Position numbers and translations under genes: made by a program. From the NCBI RefSeq assembly GCF_025869515.1, contig NZ_JAOZVR010000091.1, forward strand, positions 1 through 64,000: DNA of 64,000 nucleotides. The letters are read 5' to 3'. The stretch is from Ferrovibrio sp. Lineage in GTDB: Bacteria > Pseudomonadota > Alphaproteobacteria > Ferrovibrionales > Ferrovibrionaceae. A model generated the notes under the pieces. The model ran no database searches. It was not told the DNA's origin and was given only the letters and a program-made list of their open reading frames with translations. This document shows, piece after piece, positions 52,681 to 63,093 of this stretch. Within the stretch, counting starts at the first letter, position 1. The number at the start of each line of letters is the position of its first letter.

Positions 52681-54147
52681 TTATTCGGCGGCGAACGGAT
52701 CGGCGACGCGCGGCCAATACGGTCCACGCACCTTCTGGAACGGGATATCGGCAAAATCCGAGCGCATCGCACCCGGTGCCTGCACATGCAGAATCTCGCC
52801 CGCAATCGGCGCGAAGCCGGCATGGAAGTGCTGCGTCGACTTGACCACGATGATCGCTTTGCCGGCAACATCGATGCCGAACTGGCCGAAGGCATCCGGA
52901 TGGAAGGTCTGCGTGCGAGTCGAGATCAGCACCAGGTCGCGATCCCCCTCCATCTGCAGCCAGACGGCATCTCCGATCGGTACCGCCCCGCTCAAGGCCG
53001 GCTGCATGCCATCCTTGATGATCCGCTTCACCGTCACCTTCAGGTCGAGCGGATCGCCCGAACTCGGCCCGCATTTGCCACCGACACGGAGATCAAAGAC
53101 GGCACCTTCGCCGGCATCGCAGCAGAAGCGTACCGCCATCGGATCCCAGTATAGGCCGCTCACCACATTTCCGATGCCCCGTTCGATGATGCGGCGCAGA
53201 ATGAATGTGGCATCGCCGGGCGCGCCGCCACCAGGATTGTCGGTGACATCGGCCAGCACCACCGGGCGCTTCGCCGTTTCCGCCGAGGCACGGTCAAGAG
53301 CGGCATCGATGCTCAGATTTTCCGTCGCCGTCTGCTCGCGCAGGCTCCATATCTTGCGGCCGAACTTTTCCGCCACCGCAGCTGCCCTGGCGCCATCGCC
53401 ATCCGCGATCACGATCATCTTGGCGGTAGCATCAGGCACATCCTGCATCGGGAAACCATGTGCAAACGAGACCGAAAGAATGCCATCCCTGCCTTCCTGG
53501 GCCTGCATTTCGCGCACAAAGGAGGTCATCGGCTCGACCGGTGTGCGCCAGAGGTTGATCATGCGGGTATCGAACACGGCCATCACCGGCTTCGCCACGC
53601 CCTGATGTTTGGCCAGCAGGATATTGTAAAGCTCCTGCGCCCGTTCCTTGCTGTCGGTATGTGGATATTCCTTGAAGGTGATCAGCGCATCGGCACTGGT
53701 CAGCATTTTTTCAGTAATGGAACAATGCAGATCGAGTTCGGCGCCGACCGCGGCCTTTGGTCCAACAATGGTTCGGATCTTTTCCAGCAGGTCGCCTTCG
53801 CAGTCATCATAGCCATCGGCCACCATGGCACCGTGCAGGCTGAGCAGCACAATATCCACCGGCATTGCGGCCTTGAGATCAACCAGAATCTCGTCGCGAA
53901 AGCCTTCATAGACCTTGCGAACCGTCACGCCGGCCGGCTGGGCAAAAGCCGAGAGGCTTTCACTGACAGTGGCCTGCTGCGCCTCGGCCGCACGCCGCCA
54001 GACATGCAACGGAGCCGAGAAAAGGTTCTCGGGCCGTTTGGTTGCATCGCCCCGATACAGCATCCATTCCCGGAAGCCGGCTTCAGCCGTTGGCAGCGGC
54101 GAAAAGGTGTTGGTCTCTGTGCCCAGGCAGGCAATGAAAACATTCAT
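52681..54147 (-). CDS. M81 family metallopeptidase (MlrC-like)
   Basis: A 488-residue protein of the MlrC/microcystinase C family. The N-terminus IACLGTETNTFSPLPT is characteristic. Putative zinc ligands lie in LLSLHGAMVADG (H105), AELDLHCSIT (H141) and YPHTDSKERA (H163). DVTDNPGGGAPGDATFILR is the conserved C-terminal motif. Members hydrolyse linear peptides or act on small amides, and many have no known substrate. It is transcribed with the GGT-like gene and divergent from the dipeptide-type ABC transporter, with 224 bp between. Confidence 0.9.
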   Translation of the reverse strand: MNVFIACLGTETNTFSPLPTAEAGFREWMLYRGDATKRPENLFSAPLHVWRRAAEAQQATVSESLSAFAQPAGVTVRKVYEGFRDEILVDLKAAMPVDIVLLSLHGAMVADGYDDCEGDLLEKIRTIVGPKAAVGAELDLHCSITEKMLTSADALITFKEYPHTDSKERAQELYNILLAKHQGVAKPVMAVFDTRMINLWRTPVEPMTSFVREMQAQEGRDGILSVSFAHGFPMQDVPDATAKMIVIADGDGARAAAVAEKFGRKIWSLREQTATENLSIDAALDRASAETAKRPVVLADVTDNPGGGAPGDATFILRRIIERGIGNVVSGLYWDPMAVRFCCDAGEGAVFDLRVGGKCGPSSGDPLDLKVTVKRIIKDGMQPALSGAVPIGDAVWLQMEGDRDLVLISTRTQTFHPDAFGQFGIDVAGKAIIVVKSTQHFHAGFAPIAGEILHVQAPGAMRSDFADIPFQKVRGPYWPRVADPFAAE

Positions 54148-54237
54148 CGGACGATCCCTCCACCCATACGATAAAGCCCGGAACAGTCACGAGTCTTCGA
54201 CATGGACCAATGTCTCCTGGTTATACGATGGACGCCA

Positions 54238-54253
54238 TGGCAACGGGCATGCT
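54238..54253 (+). promoter_or_regulatory. Possible sigma-54 promoter upstream of the peptide transporter
   Basis: TGGCAACGGGCATGCT keeps the invariant GG-N10-GC and differs from the sigma-54 consensus at two less conserved positions. It lies about 120 bp before the binding-protein start, within the 224-bp divergent region. The match is weaker than that before urtA and could be chance. Confidence 0.3.
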
Positions 54254-54371
54254 GCACAGCGAAAGGGCATTGCCGCAACTGCCTGACAGAAAGGCAAACT
54301 CCTTCTTGACCGAAGCCTACATACCATGATCAGCTTTCATTAGCGGTCAAACAATGACAAGGGGGAGTGCT

Positions 54372-55976
54372 ATGCGTACGCGTCGATTCCATATGCTCGT
54401 TTCAGCCATCGGTCTGAGCATCGGCCTGGGCCTGCTGGCGGGCGCCGCCACGGAGGCCGTCGCGCAGGACAACAAGAAGGTGCTGCGCTTCATCCCGCAT
54501 GCCGGCCTGCGCATTACCGATCCGATCCTGACCACCGCCTTTATGTCGCGCAATCATGGCTACATGATTTACGACACGCTCTTTGCGGTCGACGACAAGA
54601 TGCAGGTCAAGCCGCAGATGGTCGACAAGTACGAGATCAGCGGCGACAAGCTCACCTATACCTTCACCCTGCGCCCCGGCCTGAAGTTCCACGACGGCGC
54701 TCCGGTCACCTCGGCCGACGTGGTCGCCTCGCTGACCCGCTGGTCGAAAAACGACACGATGGGCCAGAAGCTGTTTACCTATACCAAGGAGCTGAAGGCG
54801 GTGAACGACACCACCTTCCAGCTGGTTCTGAAAGAGCCCTACGGCTTGGTGCTCGATTCGCTGGGCAAGCCCAGCTCGAACGTGCCCTTCATCATGCCCA
54901 AGCGCATGGCCGATACTCCGGCGAGTCAGAACGTGCCGGAAGAGATCGGCTCGGGTCCTTATCGTTTCATCAAGGCCGAGTTCCAGCCCGGTGTGAAGGT
55001 GGTTTACGAGAAGAACCCCGACTACAAGCCGCGCAGCGAGCCGGCCAGTTTCACCAGCGGCGGCAAGGTCGTGAAGGTCGACCGCGTCGAATGGACGACC
55101 ATCGCCGATCCGCAGACCGCCATGAACGCCCTGATTAAGGGTGAGGTCGATATCTGGGAACAGCCAGCCTTCGACCTGCTGCCGGAACTGAAGAAGCAGA
55201 AGGACATCGAAATCCGCAACCTGCAGCCGCTCGGCATGAACTACATGCTGCGCATGAACTGGCTGCAGCCGCCGCTGGATAACGTCAAGGTGCGCCAGGC
55301 CATCCTGCATGCCGTGCAGCAGGAGGATTATCTGGCCGCCCAGGTCGGCGATCCGGAATATTACAAGGTCTGCGGCGCGATCTTCGGCTGCTCGACTCCG
55401 CTGGCCACCACTGCCGGCGCTGTCGGCACCAAAAAGGCCGATGTCGCCAAGGCCAAGAAGATGCTCGCGGAAAGCGGCTACAAGGGCGAGAAGATCGTCA
55501 TCATGGCGCCGACCGACCTGAACAGCATCAACCAGCTGCCGCTGGTTTCGGCCCCCCTGCTGCGCGCCATCGGCATGAATATCGAAGTGCAGTCGATGGA
55601 CTGGCAGACGCTGGTCGGCCGCCGCGCCAAAATGGATCCGATCGACCAGGGCGGCTGGCATATCTTCCACACCGCCTGGGGCACTGCCGACATGATGAAC
55701 CCCATCGCCAATGCCGGCACCAAAGGTCTGGGCAAGCAGGGCGGCTTCTTCGGCTGGACCGAAGACGCCGAAATGGAAAAGCTGCGCGATTCCTATGCCC
55801 GCGAACCCGATCCGGCCAAGCAGAAGGCCATCGCGGAAGCCGTGCAGAAGCGCCTTTATGAAATGGTGCACTACATCCCGCTCGGCGAATACTTCCAGCC
55901 GTCTGCCGTGCGCAAGAACATCAAGGGGATGTTGCCGAGCCCGGCCTACGTACTCTGGAACATCGAAAAGCAGTAG
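54372..55976 (+). CDS. ABC transporter substrate-binding protein, peptide/nickel/opine type (family 5)
   Basis: A 534-residue periplasmic receptor with a signal peptide ending near AVAQDN (residue 32). Family-5 motifs are LRITDPILTTAF, LRPGLKFHDGAPVTSADVVAS, IGSGPYRFIKAEFQPG, VKVRQAILHAVQQEDYL and the terminal IPLGEYFQPSAVRK. GGGGGAG five bases upstream sets the start at MRTRRF rather than the ATG six codons earlier. It is the first gene of a transporter-hydrolase operon that continues to 62180. Confidence 0.93.
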   Translation: MRTRRFHMLVSAIGLSIGLGLLAGAATEAVAQDNKKVLRFIPHAGLRITDPILTTAFMSRNHGYMIYDTLFAVDDKMQVKPQMVDKYEISGDKLTYTFTLRPGLKFHDGAPVTSADVVASLTRWSKNDTMGQKLFTYTKELKAVNDTTFQLVLKEPYGLVLDSLGKPSSNVPFIMPKRMADTPASQNVPEEIGSGPYRFIKAEFQPGVKVVYEKNPDYKPRSEPASFTSGGKVVKVDRVEWTTIADPQTAMNALIKGEVDIWEQPAFDLLPELKKQKDIEIRNLQPLGMNYMLRMNWLQPPLDNVKVRQAILHAVQQEDYLAAQVGDPEYYKVCGAIFGCSTPLATTAGAVGTKKADVAKAKKMLAESGYKGEKIVIMAPTDLNSINQLPLVSAPLLRAIGMNIEVQSMDWQTLVGRRAKMDPIDQGGWHIFHTAWGTADMMNPIANAGTKGLGKQGGFFGWTEDAEMEKLRDSYAREPDPAKQKAIAEAVQKRLYEMVHYIPLGEYFQPSAVRKNIKGMLPSPAYVLWNIEKQ

Positions 55977-56015
55977 AGTGATTTCGCTGGCATGATTGTT
56001 GCGTATTAGTTTTCC

Positions 56016-56957
56016 ATGCTGCGTCTCATTCTTTCACGTCTGGTGGCCGCCATCCCCGTCATGGGGGTGGTGGCCATTTTCGTTTTCCTGCTGCTGCGCC
56101 TGAGCCCGGGCGACCCGGCCGCGATCCTGGCCGGCGACACGGCAACACCCGAAGCCATCGCCGCCATTCGCGCCGATCTGGGCCTGGATCGCCCGATTCC
56201 GGAACAGTTCATCACCTGGATCGGTCAGCTTGCGCAGGGCGATCTCGGCAAGTCTGTGCTGTCCAAACAGCCAGTTGCCACGATGATCGGCCAGCGCGTC
56301 GAACCCACCATGTCGCTGGCGCTGACCACACTGATCTTCGCTATCGCCGTCGCCGTTCCGATGGGCATTCTGGCTGCCTGGAAACAGGGCAGCTGGTTCG
56401 ATCGCGGCATCATGGCCCTGTCGGTGGCCGGGTTCTCGATCCCGGTCTTCGTGCTCGGCTACATCATGGTGTTCTTCTTCTCGATGAAGCTCGATCTGTT
56501 CCCGGCCCAAGGTTTTGCCCCGCTGCGCGATGGCCTGCCGGCCTTCCTGGAACGCATTGCCCTGCCCACGGTGACACTCAGCTTCATCTACATCGCTCTG
56601 TTTGCCCGCATCACCCGCACTGCGATGCTGGAGGTGCTGAACGAGGATTATATCCGCACCGCCCATGCCAAAGGCCTGAAGGAGCATGTGGTGCTGGTGC
56701 GCCACGCCCTGCGCAATGCCGCCATCCCGATCGTTTCGGTAATCGGCATCGGCTTTGCCCTGCTGATCGGCGGCGTGGTGATCACCGAAACCGTGTTCAA
56801 CATCCCCGGCATCGGCCGCCTGGTGGTCGATGCCGTCCTTGGTCGCGACTATCCGATCATCCAGGGCGTGATCCTGGTTTTCTCCGGTGTCTACGTACTG
56901 ATCAACCTGGCGATCGACGTCGCCTATGTGCTGCTCGACCCCAGGATTCGTTACTGA
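56016..56957 (+). CDS. ABC transporter permease (DppB type)
   Basis: A 313-residue permease with six hydrophobic segments. It starts LRLILSRLVAAIPVMGVVAI and has LSPGDPAAILAG, RADLGLDRPIPEQF and the EAA-like loop RTAMLEVLNEDYIRTAHAKG followed by LKEHVVLVRHALRNA. No clear ribosome binding site precedes the ATG. It lies 39 bp after the binding-protein gene and two bases before the next permease. Confidence 0.93.
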   Translation: MLRLILSRLVAAIPVMGVVAIFVFLLLRLSPGDPAAILAGDTATPEAIAAIRADLGLDRPIPEQFITWIGQLAQGDLGKSVLSKQPVATMIGQRVEPTMSLALTTLIFAIAVAVPMGILAAWKQGSWFDRGIMALSVAGFSIPVFVLGYIMVFFFSMKLDLFPAQGFAPLRDGLPAFLERIALPTVTLSFIYIALFARITRTAMLEVLNEDYIRTAHAKGLKEHVVLVRHALRNAAIPIVSVIGIGFALLIGGVVITETVFNIPGIGRLVVDAVLGRDYPIIQGVILVFSGVYVLINLAIDVAYVLLDPRIRY

Positions 56958-56959
56958 CC

Positions 56960-57802
56960 ATGCAGCAAATTTTCCGTCATGCGGCCTTCCGCAACCCGTC
57001 CGTATTGATTGGCGGCGGCATCCTTCTGCTGCTGCTGGTCGTGGCCCTGCTGGCGCCGCTGCTCACCGGACATGACCCCGGCAGCATCGCGCCGCGGTTC
57101 CGCCTGCGCGGCCCCTCGGACGAGTTCCTGATGGGCACCGACATGCTGGGCCGCGATGTCTGGACCCGCGTGGTACATGGGGCGAGGATTTCGCTGCTGG
57201 TCAGCACCGTGGTGGCGACCATCGCCATCTCGATCGGTCTGGTCATTGGCCTGACTGCGGGCTACATCCGCTGGCTCGACGGCCCCATGATGCGCGCCAT
57301 GGATGGCGTGATGGCCATCCCGGGCATCCTGCTGGCTATCGCGCTGGTGTCGCTGTCGGGCGCCTCGCTGATCACCGTGATCGTCGCCATCGTGATTCCG
57401 GAAATTCCGCGCGTTGCCCGTCTGGTACGCGGCGTGGTGCTGTCGATCCGCGAAGAACCCTATGTCGAAGCCGCCGTCGGCCTTGGCACACCGACCGTGA
57501 AAATCCTGATCCAGCATATCCTGCCCAACACCATCGCGCCGCTGATCGTGCAGGGCACCTATATCTGCGCCTCCGCCATCCTGGTCGAAGCCATCCTGAG
57601 CTTCCTGGGTGCCGGCCTGCCACCGGAAATTCCGACCTGGGGCAACATCATTGCCGAGGGGCGCGGCGTATTTCAGCGCGCACCCTGGATCATTCTCTTC
57701 CCAGGCGGCTTCCTGGCCGTCACCATCCTGGCGGTCAACATCCTCGGCGACGGCCTGCGCGATACGCTGGACCCGCGCATGAAAAAGCGGCTGGGAGCAT
57801 AA
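56960..57802 (+). CDS. ABC transporter permease (DppC type)
   Basis: A 280-residue permease with HDPGSIAPRFRLRGPSDEFL and MGTDMLGRDVWTRVVHGARI, the DppC N-terminal signature, then six membrane segments and the EAA loop REEPYVEAAVGLGTPTVKI. It ends ILGDGLRDTLDPRMKKR. It pairs with the DppB-type permease and is followed after three bases by the ATPase gene. Confidence 0.94.
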   Translation: MQQIFRHAAFRNPSVLIGGGILLLLLVVALLAPLLTGHDPGSIAPRFRLRGPSDEFLMGTDMLGRDVWTRVVHGARISLLVSTVVATIAISIGLVIGLTAGYIRWLDGPMMRAMDGVMAIPGILLAIALVSLSGASLITVIVAIVIPEIPRVARLVRGVVLSIREEPYVEAAVGLGTPTVKILIQHILPNTIAPLIVQGTYICASAILVEAILSFLGAGLPPEIPTWGNIIAEGRGVFQRAPWIILFPGGFLAVTILAVNILGDGLRDTLDPRMKKRLGA

Positions 57803-57805
57803 CCG

Positions 57806-59431
57806 ATGACCGAGACCATGCCGGCGCCGGTTCTCAGCGTCACAAACATGTCGGTCGCGCTGCCCAGGGGCGGCGACCGCAGCCTAGCCGTTCAGAATGT
57901 CAGCTTCGAGGTCATGCCGGGCGAAATCGTTTGCCTGGTGGGTGAGTCGGGCTCCGGCAAGTCGGTCACCGCCAGCACAGTGATGGGGCTGGGCAGCCTG
58001 CCCGTGGTCAGTGGCGACATCCGGCTGGAAGGCGAAGACCTGCGCAAGGCTTCGAAGGCGCGGCTGCGCGATTTGCGTGGCAGCCGCATGTCGATGATCT
58101 TCCAGGAGCCGATGACGGCGCTCAACCCGGTGCACCGGGTTGGCGACCAGGTCGTCGAACTCCTGAAGGCGCACCACTGGAAAGGACGCGGCGTCAGCGC
58201 CGAAGAACGCGTGCAGCAGCTGTTTGCCGACGTGCATCTACCCGATCCAGAGCGCCTGATGAATGCCTATCCGCACCAGCTGTCCGGCGGTCAGCGCCAG
58301 CGCGTGATGATTGCTATGGCGCTGGCGCTTGAGCCGGCCCTGCTGATCGCCGACGAGCCGACCACGGCGCTCGACGTGACCACACAAGCGCAGATTCTCC
58401 TGTTGCTGCGCGAACTGCAGCAGAAGCGCGGCACCGGCGTTCTGTTCATCACGCACGATTTCGGCGTTGTCGCCGATATTGCCGACCGCGTGGTGGTGAT
58501 GCGGTATGGCGAAGTGGTCGAAAGCGGTAAGACCGATGACGTGCTGTATCGGCCGCAGCATGACTACACCAAGATGCTCATCAATGCAGTGCCGCGCCTG
58601 AAACCGCGCGAGGCCACACCGATCACCGCCGAACCGGTACTGAGTGCGGAAAATCTTAGCAAGCTTTACGTCACCCGCAGCATGTTCAAGGGCACCCGCG
58701 AGGTGCGCGCCGTCGACGGGATCGAACTGAAGCTCTACAAAGGCCAGACCCTTGGCATTGTCGGCGAGTCCGGATCGGGCAAATCGACCGCGGCCCGCTG
58801 TGTCGCCCGCCTGATCGACCCGACCGGCGGCCAGGTGATCCTGGACAATACCGATATCGCTCATCTGAATGTGCGGCAGCTGCATCCTTTCCGCCGCCGT
58901 ATCCAGGTGGTGTTCCAGGACCCGTATCGTTCGCTCAATCCGCGCCGTACGGTGGCCCAGTCGATTATCGAAGGTCCGCTGAATTACGGAATCAAGCAAG
59001 CCGAGGCGCTGGAGCGCGCCCGCAATCTACTCAAGATCGTCGGCATCGACGTCAATGCGCTCGACCGCTATCCGCATCAGTTCTCCGGCGGCCAGCGCCA
59101 ACGCCTGGCGATTGCTCGTGCACTGGCCATGGAACCCGAAATCCTGGTGGCCGACGAGGCCGTATCCGCGCTGGATGTCTCGGTGCAGGCTCAGGTGCTC
59201 GACCTGCTGGAACATATCCGCGATCAGTTCGGCATCGCCATCCTCTTCATCACTCACGACCTGCGCGTGGCGGCGCGGCTCTGCGACCGCATCGCCGTCA
59301 TGCAACGCGGTAAGATCGTCGAATTCGCCGAAACGGCGAAGCTCTTTGCCGCACCACAGCACGAATATACTCAACAGCTCTTCGCGGCCCTGCCCGGACG
59401 CCACTGGCTTGAGGCCGAACGGGCAAGTTAG
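57806..59431 (+). CDS. Fused dual-ATPase subunit of the peptide-type ABC transporter (DppD-DppF type)
   Basis: A 541-residue protein with two complete ATPase domains. Domain 1 has Walker A GESGSGKS at residues 46-53, signature LSGGQRQRV and Walker [15 protein letters not shown]. Domain 2 has Walker A at about 320-327, signature [15 protein letters not shown] and Walker [17 protein letters not shown]. In the second Walker B the usual Pro of DEPVS is Ala (DEAVS), seen in other members. The fused form supplies both ATPases from one gene. Confidence 0.94.
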   Translation: MTETMPAPVLSVTNMSVALPRGGDRSLAVQNVSFEVMPGEIVCLVGESGSGKSVTASTVMGLGSLPVVSGDIRLEGEDLRKASKARLRDLRGSRMSMIFQEPMTALNPVHRVGDQVVELLKAHHWKGRGVSAEERVQQLFADVHLPDPERLMNAYPHQLSGGQRQRVMIAMALALEPALLIADEPTTALDVTTQAQILLLLRELQQKRGTGVLFITHDFGVVADIADRVVVMRYGEVVESGKTDDVLYRPQHDYTKMLINAVPRLKPREATPITAEPVLSAENLSKLYVTRSMFKGTREVRAVDGIELKLYKGQTLGIVGESGSGKSTAARCVARLIDPTGGQVILDNTDIAHLNVRQLHPFRRRIQVVFQDPYRSLNPRRTVAQSIIEGPLNYGIKQAEALERARNLLKIVGIDVNALDRYPHQFSGGQRQRLAIARALAMEPEILVADEAVSALDVSVQAQVLDLLEHIRDQFGIAILFITHDLRVAARLCDRIAVMQRGKIVEFAETAKLFAAPQHEYTQQLFAALPGRHWLEAERAS

Positions 59432-59465
59432 GTCGACCATCTAAAATCTGTCAGTGGAGAATGCG

Positions 59466-60755
59466 ATGTCAGCGCTTCTGGATCAGGCCGATGTGACGGA
59501 CATCAAGCGCGCGGTCGACAGCCTGCGAGACGAAGCCACCGATCTGCTGGCCGATATGGTACGCTGTCCGTCGCTGCTTGGCGCTGAAAAAAGCGCCCAG
59601 GACCTGGTCCGCGGCGTTTTCGAGGGCATGAGTCTTGAAGTCGATGAATTCGCCATCGACGAAGCCAAACTGAAAGATCACCCCGGCTACTCACCGTCCA
59701 TCGTTTCCTATGATGGCAGACACAATATCGTCGGCGTGCACCGGCCGCGCGGAGCGACGCGCGGAAAATCCCTGATCTTCAATGGCCATATCGATGTGGT
59801 GCCGGTCGGCGCCGAAGCCCTGTGGACCAAGCCGCCATTCGAGCCATGGATCGATGGCGACAAGCTCTATGGCCGCGGCGCCGGCGATATGAAGGCAGGC
59901 ATTGTCGCCTATATCATGGCGATGAAGGCATTGAAGACTCTCGGCCTCGAACCTGCCGCAGATGTGATTCTGCAATCGGTGGTCGAGGAAGAATGCACCG
60001 GCAACGGAGCCCTGGCCTGCCTGGTGGAAGGCTATCGCGCCGATGCCGCCATCATCCCTGAGCCGTTCAACGGCATCATGCATGCCCAGATGGGCGTGAT
60101 GTGGCTGGCGCTCGAAGTGGCCGGTAAGCCAGTGCACGCCTCGGTGGCCCACACTGGGGTCGCCGCCATCGATTTTGCCCTCTACATGTTCGGCGAACTG
60201 AAGAAACTGGAGCATCAGTGGAATGCGCCAGGCGGCCGCCATGCCGAGTATCATTCTCACGAGCATCCGGTGAACTTCAATCTCGGCAAGATCCAGGGCG
60301 GCGAATGGGCCTCGTCTGTGCCGACCGCCTGTCGTGCCGACATCCGGCTGGGATTCTACCCAGGGGTCAGCCCGGCCGACGTGCGCGAAATTGTCGAAAA
60401 GCTTTTCGCTGAGGCACATCGGAAACACCCGCAGAACAACAGCATCGAATACAAAGTCATTTACGAGGGCTTCCAGGCCGAAGGTTTCGTGCTTGATCTC
60501 AACACGCCCATGGTCACCACCCTAGCCGACTGCCATCGCAGCGTCGCCGGCAGCGACGTTGCCTTCAACGCCTTCACCGGCACCACCGATGCCCGCTTCT
60601 TCAATCTCTACGGCAATATTCCGGCCACCTGCTATGGCCCCACAGCCGCCAATATCCACGGCATCGACGAATGGGTGTCGATCGACAGCATGATGGAGGT
60701 CGCGAGCGTTCTGGCGACATTCACCGCGCGCTGGTGCGGCGTCAACCGGCTCTAA
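59466..60755 (+). CDS. M20 family amidohydrolase (ArgE/DapE type)
   Basis: A 429-residue di-zinc hydrolase. Metal ligands and catalytic residues are H108 and D110 (FNGHIDVVP), D141 (GRGAGDMKAG), E174-E175 (VVEEECTG) and E199 (IIPEPFNG). The inserted dimerisation domain begins around VAGKPVHASVAHTGV. Such enzymes remove acyl groups from N-acyl amino acids or cleave dipeptides. The start at MSALLDQ has GGAG seven bases upstream; a GTG four codons earlier is possible. It lies 34 bp after the transporter and probably acts on the imported compound. Confidence 0.92.
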   Translation: MSALLDQADVTDIKRAVDSLRDEATDLLADMVRCPSLLGAEKSAQDLVRGVFEGMSLEVDEFAIDEAKLKDHPGYSPSIVSYDGRHNIVGVHRPRGATRGKSLIFNGHIDVVPVGAEALWTKPPFEPWIDGDKLYGRGAGDMKAGIVAYIMAMKALKTLGLEPAADVILQSVVEEECTGNGALACLVEGYRADAAIIPEPFNGIMHAQMGVMWLALEVAGKPVHASVAHTGVAAIDFALYMFGELKKLEHQWNAPGGRHAEYHSHEHPVNFNLGKIQGGEWASSVPTACRADIRLGFYPGVSPADVREIVEKLFAEAHRKHPQNNSIEYKVIYEGFQAEGFVLDLNTPMVTTLADCHRSVAGSDVAFNAFTGTTDARFFNLYGNIPATCYGPTAANIHGIDEWVSIDSMMEVASVLATFTARWCGVNRL

Positions 60756-60782
60756 CCACAAAACGTCCGCCACGAGGCTGCC

Positions 60783-62180
60783 ATGACCGACCTGCACAAT
60801 CTGAGCGCCTATGATCTATGGATGGGCTATCGCACCGGTGCCATCTCGCCGGTGGAGGCGACCAAGGCCGCTCTCAAGCGGATCGAACTCTGGGAACCCA
60901 AGATCAACGCCATGTATGTCATCGACGCCCAGGGCGCATTGGCGCAGGCCAAGGCCTCCGAGCAGCGCTGGCGCAAGGGTCAGCAGCTCGGCCCGCTGGA
61001 CGGCGTGCCGATCACACTGAAAGAAAATATCGCCAGCAAGGGCGTCCCGACCCCGGTGGGCACTGCCGCCACAATCCTCACCCCGAGCGCCGTGGATGCC
61101 CCGCCGGCCGCCCGCGTGCGGGAAGCCGGCTGCGTCTTCCTTGGCAAGACAACCATGCCGGATTTCGGCATGCTGGCCTCGGGCGTTTCGAGCCTGCATG
61201 GCACGACACGCAATCCATGGAATCTGAAGCGCAATACCGCCGGCTCCTCGTCCGGCGCCGGGGCCGCCATTGCCGCCGGCTATGGTCCGCTGGCGCTGGG
61301 CACCGATATCGGTGGCTCCGTGCGCCTGCCTGCGGCCTATAACGGCATCTTCGCGCTGAAGCCCAGCCTGGGCCGCATCCCGATCAATCCGCCCTATCTC
61401 GGCCGTGTCACCGGCCCGATGACGCGCACGGTGATGGACAGTGCTCTGCTGATGAACCACCTCACCCTGCCGGACGGCCGGGATTACATGTCGCTGCCGT
61501 ATCTTGAGCAGGATTATCCCAGGCTTCTGGATGGCGAGGTGAAAGAGCTGAAGATCGGCCTGCTGCTGGATGCCGGTCTCGGCATTCCGGTACAGCCGGC
61601 GGTGCAGGATGCGGTCGAACGGGCTGCCAAACTGTTTGAGTCCGCCGGCGCCCGTATCGAACCGGTCAGACCTTTCATGACCCAGGATATGGCCAATGGC
61701 CTGAACACCTTCTTCCAGTCGCGCGCCTATACCGATTTCGCCGCCATGTCACCCGAACGCCAGGCCAAGGTTCTGCCCTACATCGCCAAATGGTGCGGCA
61801 TGGCGGCCGGCTATACCGCTGTGGATGCCATGCGCGCACTCGGTCAGGTCTTCGCGTTGCGCGAGGCCACCGTGGCCGCCACCCTGCCCTACGACTACGT
61901 ACTGTCGCCGACTTCGCCGATCACAGCCTACGATGCCGAGGAGGCCGCCCCTGGCAACGATCCGCAATATAAGTCAGAACACATCCGTTTTACCGCACCC
62001 TTCAATATGTCGGAGCAGCCGGCCGCCTCGATCTGTGCGGGCTATGACGGCGACGGGCTGCCGATCGGCCTGCAGATTGTCGGGCGGCGCTTCGACGATG
62101 CCGGCGTGCTGCGCATGGCCCATATTTACGAACAGATGCGCCCGGCGCTGCGGCCCTGGCCTGAGCCCCCGACAAGCTGA
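60783..62180 (+). CDS. Amidase signature family amidase
   Basis: A 465-residue amidase with the Ser-cisSer-Lys triad: K80 (PITLKENIASKG), the cis-Ser around S156 (NTAGSSSGAGAA) and the nucleophile S179 (GTDIGGSVRLPAAYNG). It hydrolyses a carboxamide to acid and ammonia in the cytosol; the substrate cannot be told. It is 27 bp after the M20 gene and ends the transporter-hydrolase operon. Confidence 0.94.
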   Translation: MTDLHNLSAYDLWMGYRTGAISPVEATKAALKRIELWEPKINAMYVIDAQGALAQAKASEQRWRKGQQLGPLDGVPITLKENIASKGVPTPVGTAATILTPSAVDAPPAARVREAGCVFLGKTTMPDFGMLASGVSSLHGTTRNPWNLKRNTAGSSSGAGAAIAAGYGPLALGTDIGGSVRLPAAYNGIFALKPSLGRIPINPPYLGRVTGPMTRTVMDSALLMNHLTLPDGRDYMSLPYLEQDYPRLLDGEVKELKIGLLLDAGLGIPVQPAVQDAVERAAKLFESAGARIEPVRPFMTQDMANGLNTFFQSRAYTDFAAMSPERQAKVLPYIAKWCGMAAGYTAVDAMRALGQVFALREATVAATLPYDYVLSPTSPITAYDAEEAAPGNDPQYKSEHIRFTAPFNMSEQPAASICAGYDGDGLPIGLQIVGRRFDDAGVLRMAHIYEQMRPALRPWPEPPTS

Positions 62181-62220
62181 CCGGCTTCCACTGCCCGGAA
62201 AAAAACGCTAAGCATCCAGC

Positions 62221-63093
62221 ATGACTGTCGTGGTGTCAGGCGGTACCGGCTTCGTTGGCCGGCATCTGGTGCAGCGGCTTGCCGAGAGTGGCGAGGCCGT
62301 GCATGTGCTCGTGCGCCCTGAATCTCAGGCAGATCATTTGCCGGCAGGCGTTGCCCGGCACCGGATCAATGATCCGCTTGCACTGGGTGACCTGCTGCTG
62401 CAGCTGCGCCCAGCCACCTGTTTCCATCTGGCCACCCGCTACAGCCACGAGGCGACCCCGGCCGACATTCCCGCCCTGCTGGCCGTCAATCTCGGCTTCG
62501 CCACGATGTTTGCCGACGCGGCAGCCCGCAGCGGCTGCGCCGCTTTCGTCAATGTCGGCACGGCATCGCAGCTGAATGTTCGCGGTGCTTACATGCCGGC
62601 TTCGCTGTATGCCGCCACCAAGCACGCTTTCGAAGACCTGCTGGTCTATTTCGATCGCCGCGCCGGCCTGCCCTGCGGCACCGTGCTGCTGTTCGATACC
62701 TATGGCTCCAACGACCCGCGCAACAAGCTGCTGATGCAGTTGGTCGCTGCCGCGAAAAGCGGCAGCGAAATTGCCCTCAGCCCCGGCGAGCAGGAAATCG
62801 ATCTGCTGCATATCGACGATGCCGTAACCGGACTGATAGCAGCGGCGCAGGCGCTCCATAACGGAGCCGCGCATCCGGCGTATTATGTCCTGTCCTCGGG
62901 ACGACCGCTCACGATCCGCGGGCTGGCCGGCCTGATCGAAGCCAGCAGCGGCCAGAACCTTCATGCCAAATGGGGAGCACGTCCTTATCGGGATGGGGAA
63001 GTAATGCAGACCTGGAAAGGTGGTACACCACCGCCGGCCTGGAGACCGCAGCGCCGGCTGGAGGATTTCCTGCGCGATGCGATGAAGGCTTAA
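62221..63093 (+). CDS. NAD-dependent epimerase/dehydratase (extended SDR)
   Basis: A 290-residue extended short-chain dehydrogenase. The cofactor motif is [11 protein letters not shown] (residues 6-16), the catalytic Tyr-Lys pair is in [14 protein letters not shown], and VGTASQLN holds the Ser/Thr. [16 protein letters not shown] and [12 protein letters not shown] match nucleotide-sugar epimerases such as CDP-paratose or CDP-abequose synthases. It begins 40 bp after the amidase and overlaps the convergent acetyltransferase by four bases. With its neighbours it looks like part of a cell-surface sugar cluster. Confidence 0.9.
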   Translation: MTVVVSGGTGFVGRHLVQRLAESGEAVHVLVRPESQADHLPAGVARHRINDPLALGDLLLQLRPATCFHLATRYSHEATPADIPALLAVNLGFATMFADAAARSGCAAFVNVGTASQLNVRGAYMPASLYAATKHAFEDLLVYFDRRAGLPCGTVLLFDTYGSNDPRNKLLMQLVAAAKSGSEIALSPGEQEIDLLHIDDAVTGLIAAAQALHNGAAHPAYYVLSSGRPLTIRGLAGLIEASSGQNLHAKWGARPYRDGEVMQTWKGGTPPPAWRPQRRLEDFLRDAMKA

